Origin: Ceratodon purpureus
Lineage: Eukaryota; Streptophyta; Bryopsida; Pseudoditrichales; Ditrichaceae
Length of the DNA stretch: 64,000 bases
Reading direction: 5' to 3'
Assembly (NCBI GenBank): GCA_014871385.1
Contig: CM026422.1
Coordinates: 23,739,014-23,803,013, forward strand
Below are positions 35,270-47,040 of the stretch, piece after piece. A program made the translations under genes and the position numbers. The notes below the pieces were generated by a model. The model saw only the letters and a program-made list of their open reading frames with translations. It ran no database searches and had not been told where the DNA came from. Within the stretch, counting starts at the first letter, position 1, and every line of letters begins with the position of its first letter.

Positions 35270-35399
35270 GGAAACCATGCCTTGAGTGACTAGGATTGGT
35301 GACCAAGAACATAATCATTTTGACCAGATTTCCCAAAATCTGATAAAAATAGTCATGCTTCTGATCACCAATCCTAGTCATTCCAGGCATGATTTCCAA
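35270..35399. repeat. Foldback hairpin, about 37-bp arms
   Basis: The left arm (about 35270-35306) and right arm (about 35362-35399) are inverse copies sharing GACTAGGATTGGTGA and a CATGCC block, with a few mismatches, around a loop of about 55 bp. It could be a very small MITE or a hairpin-forming transcript precursor. No flanking duplication is clear. Confidence 0.75.
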
Positions 35400-36509
35400 C
35401 CTAATACTACTCATGGCTGTTATATGCAAAAATATGTTGACAATAAGAGTTTCTAAAATCTACTAAGATATGGCTGCCATGATTATTAAATGGATCAGTG
35501 GTTTTAATCAATTCCTTTTTTTTTTTGGCAACACACTTTGTTTATATAACTTTGTTCTAAAACACTACTTTTAGATTTATTTCAAATCGTTGAGCTTCAA
35601 ATTCATTGATTAGACTTCAACTTTGACCTTGCAATGCTATAAAGGCCACTACTAAATGTAAAATATCTACTTAGAGGTTTGGACTTTTTCCATGGCTCTA
35701 AAAGTACAAAATTGATACAAGAACCAAGAAGTAGATGCGATGTTGACACTAGTGATCAAAGAGTCCAAGTCAAACATGCAGAAATTAATCGAAACCACTA
35801 AGTGTGCATGGTGAGCCATATCTATGTAGAGTCTAGAAACTCTCATAACGAGCATATCTTTGCATGTGATGCCCTCAATTAGTGCTAAAAGTGGCAACAC
35901 TAGGTAGTAGGTTGTGCATCATAAAAACTCTTTGAGCATATTTTATCCACAACTTGGTTTAATAAATTTCATATGACATGAAAGTGGACTTCGTTGTCCT
36001 TCCAGTTTACTTTTTGGAACATTTTTGAACCCCGTGAAACTAGTCAAAATTTCCATCTCTGCCATGTTTCTGCGCTGTTCTGGACAGGGACGTATCTTTA
36101 CTGTGCAGTGATGAACTTGGCAGCAAAACAGAGGAAAAAAATATAATACATAACAAATCGACCTGGAAATAAAACTGAGGCACCAATGTGGGATCTCGTG
36201 TATATGCTGCAAGCCTCCAGATCATTGTCCAAACATGCCAGCAAAGCTGATGAGTCTGATATAAAATATGTTACACCTAATTGTCAATGATCAATTCCGC
36301 TACTTGTGACACTACCGTTTTGTGAATCCACACCAAAATACTGTTGTTAGACACCGTGTCCCTGTTTCAAATGCATGACTACTTTAATCAAACCTTCCTT
36401 CAAAGGAATTGAGACCTTCTAATTATACAAGGGAACCCAAGCACTGTAAACTTTTTAAAATCCTTCAAATGCGTTCCACAAACAGCGGATGACTGGGAGC
36501 CATAAATAT
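35400..36509. other. Intergenic DNA and 3' flank of RING gene
   Basis: AT-rich DNA followed by the probable 3' UTR of the minus-strand RING gene. Open frames at 35667-35900 and 35943-36212 have no motif. Confidence 0.4.
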
Positions 36510-39500
36510 TTACACGTCGTACACAGGCATCCGCTCCAGAATGGTGTTGCGACAAACTGGGCACTGCTTGCACTTCTCGGAACAAAAGCTGCAAGCAAAG
36601 ATATTCAAAGCAGCTTTGATGAGAGTCATTCTAGACACAAGATAAGCTCTAATGACATGGATATGAATATATATCTCATCAGCATATTCATCAGCGCGTC
36701 TATTAGATACAGCAAAAAATAGACACACAATCCAGAAGAAACCGAGACAGACGTGAAGCCAATGAGCAGCTTGAAACAGATATCTTGAAACTTTAACAGT
36801 TTAGAACTTAACCAACCTGCATAAAATGCGATGTCGGCAGGGTATGAGAACCACAGCAATGTCCCTTTCAAAGCACACTCGGCAAAGCACTTTCTCCTGC
36901 AGGTCGAGATAAGGAAGGTGAGAAGGGACTTCATCGTTTAGTGGTCAGAAATGAAATACTAAGTAAATTTTTAATCAGCTGCTACAAGCGTTTAAATATA
37001 AGTGATAAAATAGCTGCTACAAGTGTATTTACTAACATTGTTGAGGCGATCATATTCCTGTTGCTGATGTTTTGTAATCTCTGTTTGCTCCCCAAGGGCT
37101 GCTTGCAGTCTCCAAACCTGCAATTCCCAGCACGAAGTCACAAGAAGCTCCACACTAAAACATATTTTGACTCATGCGACGCCACAACAAAAATAGCAGT
37201 CCAACTCATCCTAGAAACAAGACTGCATGCCGTCTCTGACAGCTGACCTATCAAGCACAAATGGCACAGAAAAATGCAAACATAACCACCATGAAGTCCT
37301 GCATTCACTACTTACCTCGTCTGCAAGGTCTTTCCTGGCCATTTTCTTCACCACCTCTGGTGGGAAACCGGTGAAAGTGTTGTAACTGAGCCATCACATG
37401 TTATAATATCAGTTAACATTTATGGAGAAATTATCGCTGTAAATATTGTTGCTGTGACCAGCTCACTCGCTACTTTGATTGGTATTGAGTGTTTTAGAAA
37501 CAATAAATATGCAAAACAACAATATCAGGTACTACTGTGCAGAAATATACCAATATTCGAGTAGTCATTTCTAACAACTCATGCACAACTCACAACATAA
37601 TGGCTGAGAAAATACAATCACTGCAGGGCACAGATGAAAGTGCTCCATTACCTAGTCGCTTCTGACTGATACAGACGAGCATGCTCTTCTCTGCTGGTCT
37701 CGTCTATCGACCACCAGCCAAGAAACCTGCAATAAAAATAATTATTTCAAAGATTAGGAAAAAAAACACTTAGCATTTGTTATTTCTGGAATTTAAATAG
37801 CTAGCACACGTTGAGGTTCAGCACAGCCCATTTAAAAAGAACTACAAACACACAACGTATAGGTTCTGTATCAAAAAAGGTGGGTGCCCTCTGGCATGAG
37901 AAACTGAGCATAGACAAGTTTTCTTATATTAGTAAAGTGATGGTTCTTCACAATTCCAGTGTCGCAGTAGGAATGATTACCGTGACCCATGATGAAGGAA
38001 ACCGCAACAATCGTCAGCCTTAGCAAAGTAGGCCAGTTGACGGGAACCGTTGGTATCAGAAAGACGAAGCATAAACCATATCTGCTCCAAGAGTCTTAAT
38101 AATACACAACAAACAGCAATACACTGAACTAATAACAATGGTGAAAAAAGTAGTATCACAGGAATATCTTTAGCGCTCTCTGGTGTACCCTGCATGGGCA
38201 CATGGCAACACAATATAAATCAGCAATAAAAGTAACTGGTAAATTCACAGTAACCGATGACATTAACGAAAATAACTACAGACAAATCTGTTTTATGTGT
38301 TACTCTTGACGATTTTCTCCACTAAGTATATCACGTCGAAGTAGACAAGTGGTAACTAAAATTGCAACAATTCGAAAAGATCACTGACATACCTCCAACT
38401 TCATACAAAGCAAAATCTGAAATAGGAGAATAGGCATCTTAAGTAAGTGGCCGCCTAAATCTTGACGGCCACACATGCCATCCCCACTGTCGTCCTCGTC
38501 ATTTCTGGACGTGCTCCCATCATCTGCACTCTCCGGTGCTGGTCTAAACAGGGGCTGTGTAGCATAAGTTGGAAGACCTCCTGGTCCTATCTGGGGCGGT
38601 CCATCGTGCTGAATAATGGGATTGGACCACTTGGTACAGACCAAAAATGCGAAACACTCCGCAATTCTGCACAATGAAGCAAAGACAAATTACTCATTGG
38701 ACCAACAGTATCGTGCGGAAGTGAAAATGTAAAAAACACCCATGGCTACAGTCCAAACTCCTGAGAAGTCCCCTATTATCCTCGAATCTCAACACTGTAA
38801 GCAGAAAACAACTAAAACTCCTAAGTGTAGCCACTTTAATGCGTCATATTAGGCACAACTAATAGCTGCAAATGAAATTCCATTTGAAGATGTGTCATCA
38901 ATCGACCATAGTTTGATAGTCTTGATTTCGAGATTCTCTGTGAGGTGCGTATAATTTCTGGTTTACTCGAATTGGATTGCCTTTAAATAAATAAAGAATA
39001 GACTTACCCAAAATTGATGAATAAGTCCCACCAACCTAAACCCTCCACATCGCCTGCAAGCGCAAAGATAATCACCCAAACATTTTAGAACACGAGGACA
39101 AAACACCAGAATTACTCTTCCATCAGACCAAAAGTGGTCCCATCTTTACTCTCAGGTGCCGCAGTTCGAAGGAAACTCACTGAACTTTAATCTTAAGTTA
39201 AAAATGATTTGCAATAACTGGATGTAGCGAGTATATTACCACTAAGTTTAAGAAGAGTGAATATAGATGCGGCCATGAAGAACACCATTGACACTGCCAC
39301 CCAAAAATGCTGCACACAAACCAAATATTCATACAACTTTATCATGAATAAAGGCCTCACAATCTGCACCCAACGCTGACGACTCAAGAGAATCAGCTGG
39401 AATTGAATAGTATGATTCGGTCAAATCGACTATGACACAGCTACTTATAGTTAAAGAACACATCAAAAACACAATGCCAACAGATTGCTGCAAATAAGAA

Positions 39501-41643
39501 AAGACCAAAACCAAACAACATTTCATTGTAACACGTACTGGAAGAGTTTCCCAGATAGCTTCATCCGTCATGCTCTCCTCATCACCAGGCATGAGGGCCC
39601 TGCACATCCTGCTCAACCGAGTCATTAAGCACCTCTGGTCATTCTTCTCATAATTTAAAAAAAAAAATAACCCCACACGTAGGCACATAACTACAACAAC
39701 TATTTACCTCAATCAATGCCCTTCACAGCAGGAACGTCAATAAACGAAGAACTTCCGGTCTCTATTTTTTCATACCCAAGAACCCAATTGGGAGAGGTTC
39801 TGATTCTGTCATAATGCAGCTGATCGTGGTGAAACCAGATCTGGATTAAGAAATCTAAACCCCAAGACAAATTGTACCTAAAATTGTCAACGAGCACGAT
39901 GGCTTGGAAGACGAGCAATGGAAGAAAGACGATCTTCAAGTTCACAGCTGGCTTACGCCCTCCTGTGCATCCCAAAATTCCAAACGGCAATAAACAATGT
40001 CAACCTTGACCTTACTCTTTAATTGCATATAAGAATGATAGTGCCAACCCCAGCTCGACAAACAAGGACGAAGTACCAGGAACACAACTCGGAGTCGCAA
40101 AAGTCCTCACTTGCGTACAAACTAATCCTCATGTCAGCAATTTGAATACGTGATAATTATTTGTAGGCGGTTAAAATAAAGTCTACTACCAGGAGCCAGT
40201 GGTTTATTACCTTCTTGAGTATCAAGATAGCAGCAAAGCAGGAGCTCGAACGCAATAAGCAGAGGAATTGCAACAACTGTGTGACATGGAGACCACTGTG
40301 CACCAGAATCACAAAGGGGTCAATACAGAAGATACTCTCTATAATGGCAACATTTTCGAAACTTTCTCTCCACCTCATCACCAGCCAATAGCAAGCGCAC
40401 TTGACGAGTACAGATCAAGCTTTTCAGAATGATCGTCCCTTGGTATGAGCTCGAACTCTTTGCACTTCTGCGTTGAACACGCTTAACCAATATACAACGT
40501 AATCACTAGTCTATTCAACCCTAATAGTAATCTCAACTACTTTGAAGTTTCAAATCAAGGTTTTAGAACCGTTTCGAAAACTTGACTGAACCTGCAGAAC
40601 AGTGACAAGTTCAAAATCAACAGAAGTAATTGGCTGTATGCAACATACGTGTCGATCGTGCGGGGGCGTGGGAGCAGGCAAGGAAAACCGGCCTCGAGAA
40701 ACAACGCCATGAAATATCCAAAGTGGAACAAACACCCACCTGCCATAGCAATAAGATTTAGTCTCCCTTGCCTCTGATAACACTCCGCAAATTTCATGGT
40801 CACAGTATAGCTCAAGAACCAAAGCAATGATCTCCGGCACAAACGAGGGTGAAGAAACCAACAGCTATAATAAATTCAGCCAAGAAGTCATAACGAAAAA
40901 ACGTTGCATTCACACAATCAAAAAGGCAATAAGAAGCTCTTTGCCGACCAACCACGAAACTCTAGACATAGATTTATCTGCGTAACACGAGAACCATTCT
41001 TAAACCCATCGATTTGCCATTTCTCCTCAAAGTACCTTGACCTAAATTCACCCTAACACGAGAGCCAAAAAAAAGAAATCTTCAAAGACGGACTTCATAA
41101 GCTGTTCAGTCCTAATGATGCTTCCGAGGCCACAATTCTCTCCGAACAAATTAACAACCTCAAACGATGAAGCAGCTGAAGATTACTCAACAATTGCCAT
41201 CCAAAGCAGCAACCCTAAGCGAAACCGACTAAAAGAGATCCAAAATTCAAAACTCCTGTATCTACGCATCAATTTCTCTAACGCTTGAGGATGTCTTCAC
41301 GAAAAAATGCTGTTAATTCCCCCGTCGATACAAAACCAAGATACAGACAAAACCAATAAACTCCATCGAAAATCAAAGAAAAGAGAAAACCTCCTGAAAC
41401 AAAATTCTTCACACCCTAGACTCAGTCACCTCCCAGAAACACCAACAACAGAGTAGATCCCCGGACCAACACAAAAACCTCATCGCAATCAAGAGCAACG
41501 AAACGAGAATCGGTTGGAGAAACATACCACCACGAAACATAGAAATACGAAGTGACCTTGACAATGATCAAACACGTGAAGCAGAGGAGAAAGATGTGCG
41601 CCGCGAGCGCCTGCAAATTCCCGGCAATCCTACTCCACGACAT
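36510..41643 (-). CDS. Transmembrane Fragile-X-F-associated RING protein (putative E3 ligase)
   Basis: Fourteen exons join in phase: 41643-41528, 40739-40649, 40295-40211, 39947-39878, 39608-39539, 39309-39240, 39053-39008, 38666-38393, 38189-37981, 37726-37652, 37385-37316, 37117-37037, 36896-36817 and 36588-36510, giving 471 aa. It begins MSWSRIAGNLQALAAH and has a multi-spanning N-terminal half (TMEM185/FAM11-like) with PLWIFHGVVSRGRFSLPAP, KIVFLPLLVFQ, MCRALMPGDEESMTDEAIW, HFWVAVSMVFF, GLGWWDLFINFGIAECFAF and GFLHHGSRFLGWWSIDE. A short coiled segment (WRLQAALGEQTE) precedes a C3HC4 RING: C424, C427, C439, H441, C445, C448, C455, C458. The protein ends ERMPVYDV. It matches Arabidopsis At1g73950/At1g18470-type proteins as I remember them; those are predicted membrane ubiquitin ligases without firm substrates. 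Confidence 0.93.
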
Positions 41644-42486
41644 GGCGCTCCGCCTGGCCAAGGAGCTGCTCCTCCCAATCGCACCGTGCCCCAAAAACAC
41701 ACCCTCCATCACTCCCCTCTCCTCTCTCCCTCTCTCCCTCACCCTCTCCTCAACCCCATCACCCCACCTCAACTCCCACCAATTACGTTACACCCCAACC
41801 TTCATGACCACGATCACGGTCACATGCACCGCCATCTGGACCCCATCCCCAGATAAAGCCAACAATCACACAACAGACACCACCTGAGTTGTGGTTGTCT
41901 AGATTTAGCTCCCACCGCCTAAGTTTACCCAACCTTAAAGCAGAGAAGTGTTGGAGCTGCGCAAAAAGGTGCTACAAAGCATTGACTTGGTGGAGTGTAG
42001 CTCCAGAGATGGTGATGGAATTCATGTCTGTCTGTGTCTGTGTCTGTGTCTGTCTGTGTAATCAGTGTCTCTGTGTGCAATGAGTGTGAAATGAGTGTGA
42101 GTTTTGTGAGTTTGTAGTTGGGTGATGATGGTGGTTGATTTGGTTTGGTTTGGGGTGGGGATGCACGTCAGCCGGATTTGGATATGTGTTGATGAGAGTG
42201 GGGTGCAGTGCAAATGCAGGCATGGGAGTCGAGAATCTCGGCGAGGGGGTTGCCAGGCACACGAATCTCGAAGAAGGAGGTGGGGGATGCTTTCTCAGTA
42301 CACGACTGGGCTCGGTCTGGATGGGTTGCGGGAAAGGGGCCGGCCTTGGAGGAGGGAGGGCGAGTGGGCTGTTTCTTTCGTCTTTTGTTCCTTCTTTGCT
42401 TTGGTTTCAGGTTTTCTGTGTTTGGGGACTTGATGAGTCAGCATTGTATTGCATACTGGATGAGAGTGTACAAGAAGAGAAATAAA
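41644..42486. other. Upstream region of RING gene with C-rich and TGTC repeats
   Basis: Immediately upstream (plus strand) is a CTCTCC/CCCTC-rich stretch (41700-41780), then a TGTC/TGTCTG microsatellite at about 42025-42059. Several overlapping open frames at 42120-42490 on both strands have no motif and look like chance openings in G-rich DNA. Probable promoter and leader of the minus-strand gene. Confidence 0.4.
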
Positions 42487-42487
42487 C

Positions 42488-42608
42488 AGTAGAAAGTTTT
42501 TTTTTTTTTTTTTTTTTTTTGGACGCAAAAGGAAAAATCCATTGCATGAGAAAATAGAATTACAAGCCCTCATCAGGCAAAGCCCAGGGCAGGAGTAGAA
42601 AGTTTTTT
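42488..42608 (-). mobile_element. Short poly(A) retroposon (truncated LINE, SINE or mRNA)
   Basis: AGTAGAAAGTTTTTT occurs at 42488-42502 and again at 42594-42608, and reads as a direct target-site duplication of about 15 bp. Between them lies a T run (over 20 T, poly-A on the minus strand) and about 70 bp that on the minus strand reads CCTGCCCTGGGC...TTTTGCGTCC before the A tail. This is how a 5'-truncated, endonuclease-dependent retroposon looks. The body, with GCCTGATGAGGGCTTGTAAT, resembles a LINE 3' end, but I cannot name the family. Confidence 0.7.
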
Positions 42609-43560
42609 GAAGAACAGTGGAGAGTGATAACTTGATGGTTCCCTGTAGAAAAGAGAGTGTTGTGGGGTATGTTGCATGAAGGAGATGCTTCAGTACAGTA
42701 ATTGTAAGATTTGTATGTAAACAATCTTCATTTAGGCTCTTTCATTTCCTAAATTATAAGATTGTTATATACTTATCTCTTATAGCTTGTTAATAGAATT
42801 TATCTTAGTATCGTAGCCTTTACTAGGTTTTGTTACTAGATTTATTATTTTCAAAAACAAAAACATTTAATTTTTCAATCAATAGAAACCAAAATCTTGC
42901 AAAATTATATGTGATAAGAAATGAAAATTTGAATAATTATGGGTCTATAGGAATTCTAATTACAATAATGAAGTGGTAAATTTCCAGACAATTAATGGTT
43001 AATAAACGTGAAGCATAAAGAAAATGATGATTTTTCTTAAAATTTTCAGTTATAAAGAAAAATAAACAATTAACTCCAAAATATTGTGATAAACTCTATC
43101 ATTGAGAAATAATTGTTATTTTGTTTCTACAAAATGGTAATCTCCTAGAGGCTGCGGTATTTGAATCAAATGTTTTCTTTTTCAAAAAAATTGTCCCTTT
43201 TTCTTCAAAATCCATAGCAAATGCTCACAATCATTGGTGCTTTAAAAAGTATTTTCGTTACATGTATGTACATATACATATGAATAATTTGGGAAAAATA
43301 TCATACAGAATGGCCATCCAAACATTGTGATGGCCAAAAAGATACTTTTCATTTCATCCATATATTAGGAGGGCTTAAAATCCATCATTTTTGTTTGCAG
43401 TGACTGTCCCAATAAAACATGGAAAACGCATCCACTTTTTCTGGTCATAAAAAGAGTAAACTTGACAAATCAGAAAATGGATTTTGGAGCCCCATGCCCA
43501 AACCCGGGAGCAAGTTTCTTGTCATCGCCGCTTATCAACACCACTTCAACCTATCCAAGA
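42609..43560. other. AT-rich intergenic DNA
   Basis: AT-rich, no gene or element ends recognised. Confidence 0.4.
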
Positions 43561-43584
43561 TAACAGAACCTTCTTGTTCCCAAA

Positions 43585-43642
43585 AAAAAAATTAAAAATT
43601 AAAAAATTAAAAAAAATTAAAAAATTAAAAAATTAAAAAATA
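43585..43642. repeat. AAATTAAAAA simple repeat
   Basis: Imperfect repeats of (A)4-8TT over about 58 bp, low complexity. Confidence 0.85.
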
Positions 43643-43689
43643 ACAGAACCTCCATGGACCATCGCCATGCGAACTTGGACTGCGTCTTT

Positions 43690-44000
43690 AGCTTTTCTCC
43701 TTTCTTTTTTCTTTCTATCCACCCCGATTCCCACCGCAATATCTTCAACGCGGAAACCGGGCCAGAATGAATGATGGGGCCGACGTGGCAGGTACGGATA
43801 TGGGTCCCGGCCCCCGGGGGCGCGATACGACAAAGTTCAGACCCCAAAGTGTCGGCTCCGCCTCCTTTCCCTGCCCCGACGACCGGCCAAGACTCGGTCG
43901 GTTCTATCCCCCGGATATCAACCCAATCCTCGTTCCATGTCCGGTTTTCAACCCAGATCCTGGATTCTGTCACACATTACCAGGACTCCGTACATCCACA
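43690..44000. other. GC-rich island, no gene recognised
   Basis: Composition rises abruptly (CCCGGCCCCCGGGGGCG near 43806) within AT-rich DNA. Overlapping frames are open on both strands (43617-43973 minus, 43767-44087 plus). The predicted peptides match nothing I know. It may be a promoter or first exon of an unrecognised transcript. Confidence 0.3.
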
Positions 44001-44089
44001 TCCTTGCTTGTTGTGAAAGGGATATCTATTGCTTCAGAAGCTTATACAATTGAACAAGTTATATATGCCAGCAAAAAATATGCATAAAT

Positions 44090-47040
44090 ATCAGTTGAAT
44101 TTCTATTTTATGTTGTATTTCGGATGAGTTTGCAATTGGGATTCTGGTATCTGTTGCATGGAAATAACTGATGGTATCAATGTATTCCATGGCCTACTAA
44201 GCATAGAATGGAATATGAGCACTGGTGGCTTCATCTAGTTGGGTGTGACTTGGCAGTGGTTAGTGATATTATGTTCTCAAGTGGGTTCATATGGTTGTGG
44301 AATCTTATGCAATTCGCTAGTGGATTTGAGGGGGTGACCTTCAATCAGTTGGGATTAGTTTTTGTCTTCTTTGCCTTCATCATGGCCAAGATTTCAGGGA
44401 GTTTTGGAATCAATCAAGTTGATCTTGCCTGCTGGAACCAATCTGAGTTTTGCCTGCATTGTGGCCACTGTTTTGGAGGGTGATTAGATTGATATGGGTC
44501 TTGTACACTTGGCTATCATTGAGATCAGCCCTGGAACTATACTGAATCTCATTTCAAATGACCTGATGTATCCCTTTCAAATGCCCTTGGCATTCACTAA
44601 TTTCACACTTTCCTCCATGCCTCCCAACTATTTGAATAGGAAAATGATAATAAAATAAAACTCATAGTCTCACTTAAAATCATGGTGACTTTAAGATGAT
44701 TCTAGTATTTTATAAGGATTATGGAGAGGGCCACATCAAACTCAATGCCTGTCAAGCTAACGGAGCATGGAGGTTACAACGTTACAACATGCCACTGTGC
44801 ATTGTTAGTTAGGCAAGTTGACAACATGCCGCCGTTATAATATAACCACGGCTTGATTTTTCAAGTGATAGGATAACTAGGTGTATCATTTTCTCAATGA
44901 CAAGTTGCACAAGCATGGATTTCACCAACCAGTGGTAGGATTTGTTTTGAAATAAGGCACAGAATTGTAAATATCATTGTGGACACCTTCATAGTCACTG
45001 CAGCCCACAGCTGAATTCTTTTAGAAGTATTATAGGAACGAATTTTTTGTTTAAATATTTAAATACTCTTTTCATTGGTGACCCCATGTTTTCCCAAGTA
45101 ATCACACTGAACAAGTGGAGGCTTTGTGGGAGGTTTGCATAATATCATAATGACAATAGTAGTATTTTCTAAACACTAAATATTTCATAAATTGGATAAT
45201 TTGAATAACAATTCACCTTTTTCTTAAATTATATTCCAATCATTTCATGAATATTTAAAGAAAAAAAAGACCTTCATGAAATTCTAAGTGTTGCATTTTC
45301 TTTTTCTTTTTCTTCATCATTAAATCCTTATGGCATCATTATCTTCTATTTATCAATTCATAATACTAAGTAGAGATATGTAAGTAATCCAGATTTCTAC
45401 AATATGAGAGCCCAAGACAACTCAAACAATTGAGAATGTGTATAGTATTATTGATGATTTGTTCAGAGTGAAGCCCATGTTCTAAGTTTTTGTAGAACAT
45501 TTGAATACTGGATTTGCACCCATCAAATAATGGCATGTACGTTTCGTCCAGGTTTTGAGCATTCCGCACATGTGGTTGTGTATGCACAGCAAGAAACATA
45601 CAGAATCCAATGACGCATTCAGAGGAGGCTGGTTGGACTTGGGAAACTGGGAACCTCCTTCATAGGAGGCTCATAAGTTAAGTGGGTCCAGATTAATTTG
45701 TTATGGTACTATACTGGAGTTAGAAAGCAATTGGACCATTTCTTTTATGAGGTTATCTTGGCAGATCTTCTTGTCACATTCGGCTTCACAAGTCCACCAA
45801 TTTGTCTCCAACACTCATGGTTACTTCTAATTTTATAGCAGATTAATCGGCAAAGCGAAGAGTTTCAAATTTTGGTGTAAAAAATACAAATTTTCTTCAT
45901 ACGTGTTGAAATTGTATTTCATTTGTAAATACTTTTTTAGATTTTGTTTCGTAGACCCTTTTAAACTTCAAATTTGATGTCGAATGATGACAATCCTAAA
46001 AATATGTAAAATCGACGTGGATTTTTTTGCACTTTACACATGATGCAATACACAAGATGCACTTCAAGTATATGTGGGTGCTGATTAAGAAATAAAATTT
46101 TATTATGAACAGAAATAAAAAAATATGCATGAGCTATGCAAGCAATGCTTCATTCCACAATGCTACCAACATGTATTATTCAGGAATGTGATTACTTGAT
46201 GGTCCACACTAGGGGCGTTTACACTAGAGGAAGCAAAAGTGGAAACAAGGGATTTTTATTTTATTTTTTAATTACTAGCATCTTCCTCTTGAGCCTTCCT
46301 AGCAAGGAGCGGCAATTCTACTCCTAGTTGAAACTAGAAGAACAAACAAGAAGTAGAAACAACAACAAGAAGCAATAGCAAGAAGTAGAAGCATGAAGCA
46401 TGTTATTGACCATGGTGTGGTGAACATTTTGAACAGGGAATGTAAAACTGAAAATTCTGCAGGAGGTCTGCTTGTCTTTCTCGTAATCTAAACGACCCTA
46501 CTGTGACATTTTTTCACCCAAAAGTCTATCTTCTAGGCTTGAGATCGGCTTGCCGACAATTTCAGTTGCTTTTGATCAGGAATATTCTAAGGATGAGAGT
46601 AGAAAGACCTAGATTAATTCCTTGTGTGACTGATGGAAGTCCATACATGTTACACTCATGCACCTCAGTCTAGATGCAAGACGAATGATCAAAGACTCCT
46701 ACATGAAGAGATTAACTACCTGCTGTACCTCCAGCAAAACTCTAGATTATGATGAAGTATGTAGAACAGCAAGACACTAATGTATAGCTCCTCACGACTC
46801 AGGTATCGGTAACTCAAAATACTTCGAAGTCTATAATTCACAGAAATGCCACATAAACACTTCCTGAAAGAGCATTTGCAGCCTTCCTTCACACGGACCC
46901 CTCAGACCTGAACATTTGAATTACCAACAGAACTGGTCTCCTTGAAACAGGTAAAATCTCTCTTCGATCAGGCAGCAACAATGATTAAGCAAATATTGAA
47001 ACAAAATCTTGCAACCATTGCATCTGGGCTAACTTCGTTC
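44090..47040. other. Intergenic DNA and 3' flank of GRXS17 gene
   Basis: Mostly AT-rich and featureless. A purine-rich stretch of CAAGAAGTAGAA-like units lies at about 46330-46400. The last few hundred bases are probably 3' UTR of the minus-strand glutaredoxin gene. I see no other gene. Confidence 0.4.

Noticed and set aside
42295-42573. Minus-strand frame reading through the poly-T tract (poly-Lys)
   Set aside because: An artefact of the retroposon A tail.
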